The position numbers and the translations under genes are program-made. 31,977 bases of DNA from PGYU01 sp964637845 (GTDB lineage: Bacteria; Bacteroidota; Ignavibacteria; Kapaibacteriales; UBA2268): positions 1 through 31,977 of the forward strand of contig CAZWXI010000022.1 of NCBI GenBank assembly GCA_964637845.1, given 5' to 3'. This document shows positions 25,568 to 31,977 of the stretch, one piece after another. The notes under the pieces were generated by a model that saw only the letters and a program-made list of their open reading frames with translations, had not been told where the DNA came from and did not search any database. Every line of letters begins with the position of its first letter. Positions within the stretch are counted from its first letter, which is position 1.

Positions 25568-25785
25568 AGTAAATATTTAAAATTAAAAAAATAGCTCTCT
25601 TTATTATCTTTACGCCTATTTTTAAATTTACTTTTCCGAATATAAACGAAATTTAATTGCTATTATTGTGCAAAATATCTTTCGCTATAGAAAGTACGAA
25701 ACAATATTTACAATGCTTTGCTTAGCTTGTCGTTGATGTATATTAAGTAAATCACTAAATCGTAATAAATAAATAGGACGTTAAA

Positions 25786-28485
25786 ATGAATAAAAATAAC
25801 TCATTCCAAAAAATTATAAACGACCGGAACTTCATTATCGATTGCTATATTGAAATGCTTTCAAGAATAAATGAGAATGAAGTAATAGAACTTATTAGAA
25901 GTAACAATTTTTCAGAAATTGAAAATGAAAAACTTACAACCGACAAGATTATTCAGTCATTAAGTATTTATTTTCAGTTAATGACATTGGTTGAAGAAAA
26001 TGCAGCTACTCAATACCGTAGAAAAATGGAAGATCAAGATGATATAGGGTGTGTTAGAGGCTCTTGGGCAGAAGCTTTTAAACTTTGGAAAGAAGGAGGA
26101 ATTAGTGAAGATGAAATGCTACAATCAATTTCAGAAACCCACGTAATTCCTGTGCTAACAGCACATCCAACCGAAGCAAAACGTGTAACGGTAATTGAAA
26201 TTCACAGAGAATTATATTTGCTATTGGCAAAAAGAGAAAATGTTTCGTTAAGTAAACTTGAACAAAACAATATAAAAGAAAAGATTATAAACCTTTTAGA
26301 AAGATGGTGGAGAACAGGCGAAATATATCTTGAAAAACCGCGTATTGAAGATGAAAGAGCAAATGTTTTATATTATTTAACTAAAATTTTTCCTGTCGTT
26401 TTAGAAAATAGTGATGAACACCTTAAAGCCTCATGGATTCAAATGGGACTAAATCCAATAAAGATTAAAAATCCTGATATTTTCCCCAAAATCAGCTTTG
26501 GTAGCTGGGTAGGGGGCGACCGCGACGGGCATCCGTTTGTAACCCCAAGTATTACACAAGAAACTTTAGCATTACACAGGAAACACGCACTCTTGCTTTT
26601 GAAAAATAAATTAATCGAAACAGCAATTAAATTTTCAGTTTCTGCTATTATAAATCCGGTTCCATACCTGTTATTGGAAGCAGTTGAGAAGAAATCTAAA
26701 GTTTTGGGATTGCAAGGCGAAAATGCAAGAAAAAGAAATCCCTATGAGCCCTGGCGACAATATATTAACTTATTAATTGCAAAGCTAGATAACACAATAT
26801 CAAACAATTTTGCAGACTCTAACTCCTATTATAAATCAAGCAAAGATCTCCAAGAAGATATTAAATTTTTTAGAGATATTCTTATTGAAAATGGGATGAA
26901 AGGCTTGGCACATGATATACTTTTCTCCCTTGAAAGAATGGTAGCTTGCTTTGGTTTTCATCTAGCGAAATTAGATATTAGACAAAATAGCGCATTTCAT
27001 GATAAAGCTATTTCACAAATTTTAAAAACCATCGGCGAAAAAGATTATGATTATGAAAATTGGAGCGAAGATAAGCGCGTAAATTATTTGAGTAGCCTTT
27101 TAGATAACAACTTACCAATTACTGACATAACGGTTTCATACGGAGCGGAAGCTGATAATGTCTTGGATTGTTACCGCGTCGTTCGTCATCATATCAATCA
27201 ATATGGTTCTGATGGCATCGGTTCATTTATTATCAGTATGACCCGAAGTTTAAGCGACTTACTTGCTGTTTACTTCTTCATGAAAGAAACACAACTATTA
27301 AACACTTCTATTAAAGTTGCTCCGCTATTAGAAACAATCGAAGATTTAAACAATGCTCCTGATATTTTAGAAAAGTTCTTACAGCATCCTACAACTCAAC
27401 AAAGAGCTTCAAAAATAAATTACAAACAAGAAATTATGCTCGGTTATAGCGATAGTAATAAAGATGGTGGGACCATAGCAAGTAAGTGGAATTTGTATAA
27501 AGCCCAACAAAAACTCTCGGAAATAGCTCGAAATAATCATTTTCATATTTATTTCTTTCACGGAACGGGCGGAACCATAAGCAGAGGCGGCGGCAAATAT
27601 CATCGTTTTCTAGAAAGTATGCCTGTAAATACGGTTAATAGCATGATAAAAATTACTGTGCAAGGCGAATCTATCGCCCAATTGTTTGGAAATCCGCTTA
27701 CTGCAACTTACAACCTCAATGCTTTGGCTTCCGGAGTAACTAAACAAACTATTTTATCCAAAAAAAATGTCAATGGTAGCAAATATCCACTTGAAATAAT
27801 GGACTATTTGTCCCAAAAATCGTTTGAGCATTACCGAGAATTAATCGAAACCCCAGGATTCATTAATTTCTACAGCAAGATAACTTGTATAGATGTTTTA
27901 GAAAAAAGTAAAATTGGCTCACGACCAGCCAGAAGAACTGGCACAAGAACCCTTAATGACTTAAGAGCAATTCCTTGGGTTTTTAGTTGGAATCTTTCGC
28001 GTATCCCTATAACAGGATGGTATGGACTTGGGAATTCCTTAAAAATCTTGAAAATGGAAAACCCGGAGGCATTTCAAATATTGAAAAAAAGCATGAATGA
28101 TTGGTCATTCCTTAAGTTTTTAATAATACAAACCGAAACCAATCTAATACTATCGAGCATAGAAATCATGAATTTGTATGCCAATTTAGTTGATACAAGT
28201 GATGAAAAAGAGGCATTTATATCACAAATTGGATTAGAATATGAAAATTGTTTCAAACTAATAGAAGAACTTTTTGAAGAAAAAGCAACGATTCGAAGAC
28301 GAGGGCAATACGATAACTTACAATGGCGAACCGAAAAATTAAAAATATTACATCATTTACATATCAGATACATAAAACAATGGAGAGCAATAAATGATGA
28401 AAATAGCAACGAAAAAGAAAAAATCCTTACCACTTTATTAAGTATAATTAATTCTTTATCCAGTGGATTGAAAAATACGGGCTAA
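25786..28485 (+). CDS. ppc: Phosphoenolpyruvate carboxylase
   Basis: It carboxylates phosphoenolpyruvate with bicarbonate to oxaloacetate, refilling the TCA cycle; cytoplasmic. The 899-aa length is normal. Signature motifs are all present: VLTAHPTEAKR with catalytic H127, FGSWVGGDRDGHPFVT, FHLAKLDIRQNS, GYSDSNKDGG with K559, FFHGTGGTISRGGG with H592, and RPARRTGTRTLNDLRAIPWVFSW. The protein ends in the conserved -NTG carboxyl terminus, so it is complete. It is apparently monocistronic, without a clear SD (AGGACG lies upstream). Its codon use is markedly AT-rich compared with the next gene. Confidence 0.96.
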   Translation: MNKNNSFQKIINDRNFIIDCYIEMLSRINENEVIELIRSNNFSEIENEKLTTDKIIQSLSIYFQLMTLVEENAATQYRRKMEDQDDIGCVRGSWAEAFKLWKEGGISEDEMLQSISETHVIPVLTAHPTEAKRVTVIEIHRELYLLLAKRENVSLSKLEQNNIKEKIINLLERWWRTGEIYLEKPRIEDERANVLYYLTKIFPVVLENSDEHLKASWIQMGLNPIKIKNPDIFPKISFGSWVGGDRDGHPFVTPSITQETLALHRKHALLLLKNKLIETAIKFSVSAIINPVPYLLLEAVEKKSKVLGLQGENARKRNPYEPWRQYINLLIAKLDNTISNNFADSNSYYKSSKDLQEDIKFFRDILIENGMKGLAHDILFSLERMVACFGFHLAKLDIRQNSAFHDKAISQILKTIGEKDYDYENWSEDKRVNYLSSLLDNNLPITDITVSYGAEADNVLDCYRVVRHHINQYGSDGIGSFIISMTRSLSDLLAVYFFMKETQLLNTSIKVAPLLETIEDLNNAPDILEKFLQHPTTQQRASKINYKQEIMLGYSDSNKDGGTIASKWNLYKAQQKLSEIARNNHFHIYFFHGTGGTISRGGGKYHRFLESMPVNTVNSMIKITVQGESIAQLFGNPLTATYNLNALASGVTKQTILSKKNVNGSKYPLEIMDYLSQKSFEHYRELIETPGFINFYSKITCIDVLEKSKIGSRPARRTGTRTLNDLRAIPWVFSWNLSRIPITGWYGLGNSLKILKMENPEAFQILKKSMNDWSFLKFLIIQTETNLILSSIEIMNLYANLVDTSDEKEAFISQIGLEYENCFKLIEELFEEKATIRRRGQYDNLQWRTEKLKILHHLHIRYIKQWRAINDENSNEKEKILTTLLSIINSLSSGLKNTG

Positions 28486-28667
28486 ACTTTTTTACAGTTT
28501 ACTATCAAGGCGTTGCATTCAAATACAATTTGTTGAAACTGCTAAAAGAGAGCAGATAATATAAAAGTACCAGCCATAGTACACTACTCTTTTTCGAAGC
28601 TTGCACATTGAAATCAAATTTCTTATTCCCCGCTCCTCCCCCATTTTTTTCGCTCTATTTCAAAAAA

Positions 28668-28696
28668 TTGTTACTATTTTAGAATTTTTATATTTG
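28668..28696 (+). promoter_or_regulatory. Bacteroidota-type promoter of the YifB/ComM gene
   Basis: TTG (28668-28670), 18 bases, then TATATTTG (28689-28696). A start site about seven bases downstream would fall only a few bases before the ATG at 28707, giving a nearly leaderless mRNA; no SD is visible. Confidence 0.55.
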
Positions 28697-28706
28697 CACG
28701 GAAAAT

Positions 28707-30245
28707 ATGTATTCGAGAATATATTCATCTTCGCTAATCGGTATTGAAGGCTTCATCGTCGAAATCGAAACCCATCTCGACAGCCAACTCCCCGCATTCA
28801 ACGTTGTCGGCTTACCAGATTCTTCAGTCAAAGAATCCCGTGAGCGAGTAAGCGCCGCTATCAAGAATTCCGAATTTATCTTCCCCGGGAAAAAAATCAC
28901 CGTAAATCTTGCACCCGCCGACATTCGCAAAGAAGGTAGCGCCTTCGACTTACCCATAGCTCTCGGCATACTTAGTTCGACAGGCATCATAGATTTCAAC
29001 TCCCATTCCGATACGATTTTTCTTGGCGAATTAGCTCTCGAAGGCACCCTGCGCCCCATTCATGGAGCTTTATCCATCGCAGTCGAAGCTCGCCAAAAGG
29101 GATTTAAGCGAATGCTTCTCACTGCCGACAATGCCCCCGAAGCCGCTCTCGTGGATGGAATAGACGTAATTCCCGTTCGCAATTTGCGAGAATGCGTGGA
29201 TTACCTGAACGGCGCAATCGAAATCGCCGCTACCAAAGTTGACGTAAACGAAATCTTCAGCACGACAAAATCCGATGCAGTATTAAACATGAACGACGTC
29301 AAAGGGCAGGAAGCCGTCAAGCGGGCCCTCGAAGTATCTGCCGCAGGAGGACACAATATTCTTATGATTGGACCTCCCGGCTCAGGCAAAACCATGCTCG
29401 CAAAACGTATCACGACTATTTTACCTCCACTTACAATCGAAGAATCGCTCGAAACGACAAAGATTCACTCCGTAGCAGGATTTACATCCGACAAAAAAGC
29501 ACTAATTACGGCACGCCCGTTTCGCTCACCACACCATACAATATCCGATTCCGCACTCGTAGGTGGTGGTATGAACAAAATTCGTCCGGGTGAAATATCA
29601 CTCGCTCATTACGGAGTGCTGTTCATGGACGAGTTGCCCGAATTTGCCCGCAACGTGCTCGAAGTACTCCGTCAACCGCTCGAAGACAAGCAAATCGTCA
29701 TATCCCGCACGAAGATGACAATCGTATATCCAGCAAACTTCATGCTTATTTGCTCAATGAACCCTTGCCCTTGCGGTAATTTCGGCGACCCCACAAAAGA
29801 ATGCACCTGCACGCCGCAAAAAATCAAGAATTATCTCGGAAAAATTTCCGGACCATTGCTTGATAGAATTGACATTCACGTAGAAGTACCCGCTGTAAAC
29901 TATAAAGAACTTTCATCAGAACGTATGGGCGAAAGTTCAGCCTCCATCAGACAGCGTGTCATCAATACACGACAAATACAACTCGACAGATTCAAAGGCA
30001 TGGGGATATACAAAAATGCCGATATGGGTGCAAAGCAACTTCGAAAATTCTGCCAATTGAATACAGCATCAGCGGAATTACTCAAAGTGGCTATGACTCG
30101 GCTCGGTTTATCGGCTCGTGCGTACGACAGAATTTTGAAAGTAAGCCGTACAATCGCCGACCTCGACGGCAGCGATTCAATACAAACCATACACATAAGC
30201 GAAGCTATTCAGTACAGAAGCCTCGACCGGGAATACTGGCGCTAA
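28707..30245 (+). CDS. comM: YifB/ComM family Mg-chelatase-like AAA+ ATPase
   Basis: This 512-aa protein has an N-terminal ChlI/Lon-like domain (residues 1-170: VVGLPDSSVKESRERV, ITVNLAPADIRKEG, FDLPIALGIL), a AAA+ core with Walker A GPPGSGKT (222-229), Walker B LFMDELPEF, sensor/arginine region and a Cys cluster NPCPCGNFGDPTKECTC, and the C-terminal lid helices (RAYDRILKVSRTIADLDG). ComM is a branch-migration helicase needed for chromosomal transformation in other bacteria; whether this organism is competent is unknown. Its stop codon overlaps by three bases that of the convergent neighbour. Confidence 0.94.
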   Translation: MYSRIYSSSLIGIEGFIVEIETHLDSQLPAFNVVGLPDSSVKESRERVSAAIKNSEFIFPGKKITVNLAPADIRKEGSAFDLPIALGILSSTGIIDFNSHSDTIFLGELALEGTLRPIHGALSIAVEARQKGFKRMLLTADNAPEAALVDGIDVIPVRNLRECVDYLNGAIEIAATKVDVNEIFSTTKSDAVLNMNDVKGQEAVKRALEVSAAGGHNILMIGPPGSGKTMLAKRITTILPPLTIEESLETTKIHSVAGFTSDKKALITARPFRSPHHTISDSALVGGGMNKIRPGEISLAHYGVLFMDELPEFARNVLEVLRQPLEDKQIVISRTKMTIVYPANFMLICSMNPCPCGNFGDPTKECTCTPQKIKNYLGKISGPLLDRIDIHVEVPAVNYKELSSERMGESSASIRQRVINTRQIQLDRFKGMGIYKNADMGAKQLRKFCQLNTASAELLKVAMTRLGLSARAYDRILKVSRTIADLDGSDSIQTIHISEAIQYRSLDREYWR

Positions 30246-31624
30246 GAGATATGCAATTCGCGGGCCAAACGAGGGAACGAATATACCGGCTCGCCCTCGG
30301 AACTGAAATTCAACTCGCCTTTCAGTTCGATAATCAATCTTTCCAAGACTCTTTTGGCTTTCTCGATGCTTTTTTCGTCATTAATGCTGGCAGTACGGAG
30401 TATATCGCTCAATTTCGCCTCTCTGCCTCTATTTCTTACAAAGGCGCCTATCAACTTTTTTCTTAAAATATTGTACTCACGCTTTTTATTCTTTGCCTTT
30501 ACATCGAAGGACCTGAAAATTGGGATGACGAAGAATAAAGCCGAAATTACAAGCGGAAAATAACCCAAAAACCACGCCACCCACGAATATTCATCCAAAG
30601 TGCCAAGCGAATACATCTGCTCTTCGTATGCAAATTGAATATCCTGACCGGAACTAAAAATACTAATCACAAAAAGCGACATTAGCAAATTAAAAGAATT
30701 CATCGCCGCAATAACTACATTTCGTCCTTTCGTATTACCCGTCAATTCATAAGGCGCTTCCACTTCATTTTCGTAGAAAATAATTTTCCCTCCTTCCAAC
30801 TCCTTACTCACCTTATTCATCAATCTTGAGAAATCGCCGACTATTGTACCGTCGGTATCTATATACAAATCCCCGTTGAACTTGGAAGCATATTCGGCAA
30901 GACGCGATTCGGCTTTCTCATAGTCAATGCCCGTCAGAGCAACGATATGCCCGGCAGTAATTTTGCCGTTGTTTTTACGGATAAAAGCGGCGATTTCCTT
31001 AGCATCATCCAAGGGATCGTATTTCGGATGCTCCGGACCAAACACAAAATTGAATACAGAGAAAATAAAATTCTTACCCTTATTCTTCTCCGGCTCATAA
31101 GCCCTGTAGCGATAGCCGGATTGGTCGGTGTGATAGGACAGTGTTCGAGTCCACATCATTATATAGAACACGTCGAAAATCCCCCTGAAAACTCCGCCAA
31201 TGATATCACCGAAGTCAAACTTTGAATCCCGACTGCTATCACCGCGACCTGCAAGCATAATAGCAAGTAGCAACAATACAAAAATTACGGTATATAATAT
31301 AAGTACAATACCGACCGACGCTTTATAGACATATGTAAAGCCCTTCCATATAACATCAAGAGCCGAAAGAATTATCTCCTTGGCAGTCTTAGAGCCTCGC
31401 TTGAATAAAGGATACTTGAAAATAAATTGTAATTTGCCGCTTTCACGGTCCATAGTTACGCGGGATTCGTATAGCTCGATAAGCCTCGACAAGCCGTCAT
31501 TCACCTGCTCAAGCGAGTATCCCGTCTCGGCAATGGCATCTTCGGGCGAAAACTTCCCCCGAGATTTTTTGACAATCCTTTCCAATTCAGCAACTACCTT
31601 GCGGTCAGCATTTTTTGCATCCAC
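30242..31624 (-). CDS. Membrane protein with three winged-helix-like repeats, unknown function
   Basis: This 460-aa protein alternates cytoplasmic domains and membrane segments. Residues 11-75, about 206-265 and about 384-460 share a pattern: a helix, a G-x-[IL] turn, a helix ending in T-G or A-S-I, a long helix with R-L or V-L, and a strand pair with a D/S-G turn (KFSPEDAIAETGY; KITAGHIVALTGID; EAKLSDILRTASIN), typical of winged-helix modules. Membrane segments lie at about 103-126, 300-322 and 347-369. Related three-part proteins seem to exist in cyanobacteria (weak recollection). No catalytic residues are evident. It converges on and overlaps the ComM gene by a few bases. Confidence 0.75.
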   Translation of the reverse strand: MDAKNADRKVVAELERIVKKSRGKFSPEDAIAETGYSLEQVNDGLSRLIELYESRVTMDRESGKLQFIFKYPLFKRGSKTAKEIILSALDVIWKGFTYVYKASVGIVLILYTVIFVLLLLAIMLAGRGDSSRDSKFDFGDIIGGVFRGIFDVFYIMMWTRTLSYHTDQSGYRYRAYEPEKNKGKNFIFSVFNFVFGPEHPKYDPLDDAKEIAAFIRKNNGKITAGHIVALTGIDYEKAESRLAEYASKFNGDLYIDTDGTIVGDFSRLMNKVSKELEGGKIIFYENEVEAPYELTGNTKGRNVVIAAMNSFNLLMSLFVISIFSSGQDIQFAYEEQMYSLGTLDEYSWVAWFLGYFPLVISALFFVIPIFRSFDVKAKNKKREYNILRKKLIGAFVRNRGREAKLSDILRTASINDEKSIEKAKRVLERLIIELKGELNFSSEGEPVYSFPRLARELHIS

Positions 31625-31720
31625 CTTTCAAAACCCTTTCATAAACAAAATTTTATTGACGAAATACGTCCTACCGACATTGTGAAAAATCGAAATTGAC
31701 AAATAAAATCGCTTTCAAAG

Positions 31721-31750
31721 TGGGATTTCTTCACTTCGCTCAGAATGACA
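31721..31750. repeat. Fragment of a widespread interspersed repeat
   Basis: On the minus strand it reads TGTCATTCTGAGCGAAG, then TGAAGAAATCCCA. This sequence type (TCATTCTGAGCGAAGCGAAGAATC) recurs in many unrelated bacterial genomes as a short REP-like element. It lies in the intergenic region 31625-31977, which otherwise shows no gene. Confidence 0.6.
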
Positions 31751-31967
31751 CATTAAAATTCTTCTTATATTTTTAAATTTTTTTCTTGCATCATCCAAAA
31801 TTTTTTATTTCTTTTATGATAAGTATGTTTGTATTTTTATAAAATGTATCGAAATGGCGGAAGAAGGCTACATAGCAGACCGGACAAAGTACATGAAAGT
31901 GGAGTTGTGTCGGTGTGGCGGGCAGTAGGATTTCGAAAATGAAAGAAATTTTTTTTTAAATTAATAT

Positions 31968-31973
31968 AGGAGG
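31968..31973 (+). promoter_or_regulatory. Strong Shine-Dalgarno at the right edge
   Basis: AGGAGG followed by CAAA at the window end. A plus-strand gene should start within the next few bases outside the window. Confidence 0.6.
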
Positions 31974-31977
31974 CAAA

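Noticed and set aside
28486..28706. Intrinsic terminator after the PEP carboxylase gene
   Set aside because: Only a 5-bp CTGCT/AGCAG stem without a T-tract was found.
31844..31942. 32-codon open frame near the right edge
   Set aside because: Short, no SD, no recognisable family; the true next gene appears to begin after the AGGAGG at 31968.
1..31977. CRISPR array, tRNA or rRNA genes
   Set aside because: No spaced direct repeats of CRISPR type (the only tandem repeat has no spacers) and no tRNA- or rRNA-like segments were recognised by eye.

Overview
The window looks like a fragment of a metagenome-type assembly from the Bacteroidota/Chlorobiota (FCB) lineage. It is AT-rich. It has several TonB-dependent receptors, a beta-helix protein with a type IX secretion (T9SS) C-terminal domain, a relic of a second such domain, many lipoproteins, promoter sequences of the Bacteroidota TAnnTTTG type, and a 100-N scaffold gap inside a repeat array. 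An Ignavibacteria/Kapabacteria-like member is possible, but the exact phylum is inference. No rRNA, tRNA or CRISPR was seen.

Layout. 1-3.0 kb: three co-directional lipoprotein genes, the third DUF1573-like, then a palindrome fused to the last codons of a lost T9SS cargo gene. 3.2-6.4 kb: a truncated SGNH-like gene running into the tail of a TonB receptor gene, which is itself split by a perfect 103-bp tandem duplication, with a His-rich membrane protein upstream of it (probable metal uptake pair). 6.7-8.6 kb: a BtuB-like receptor. 8.7-11 kb: a CcrM/HinfI-like restriction-modification operon (beta-class adenine methyltransferase, small ORF, winged-helix nuclease with a possible frameshifted tail). 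11.2-16.1 kb: a probable phytate-use operon on the minus strand (TonB receptor, beta-propeller phytase, metallophosphatase), all cell-envelope proteins: uptake, dephosphorylation and phosphate release. 16.5-18.5 kb: a DUF3788 gene followed by an attC-like structured site, then a sulfide:quinone oxidoreductase gene broken by an amber codon. 18.6-23.9 kb: a mobile, palindrome-rich island with a type IIG restriction-methylation gene and a REP-associated transposase (RAYT) with its REP array. 23.9-25.6 kb: a T9SS beta-helix protein. 25.8-31.6 kb: housekeeping genes (PEP carboxylase, YifB/ComM ATPase) and a membrane protein with three winged-helix-like repeats. A strong Shine-Dalgarno at the right edge announces another gene.

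The most interesting part is 18.6-23.9 kb. The type IIG gene carries three in-frame, stop-free insertions made of GC-rich palindromes. The largest is a 450-bp cassette encoding a complete DUF559 (Vsr-like) nuclease domain bounded by inverted repeats. A REP unit supplies the last codons and the stop of the same gene, and a second REP type supplies the last codons and stop of the T9SS gene on the other side of the array. This resembles the protein-coding palindromic elements of Rickettsia, here possibly combined with a nuclease cargo and with an adjacent RAYT.

Several genes are damaged (SGNH-like, TonB receptor, SQR, possibly the restriction nuclease). Some of these may be assembly faults rather than real pseudogenes.
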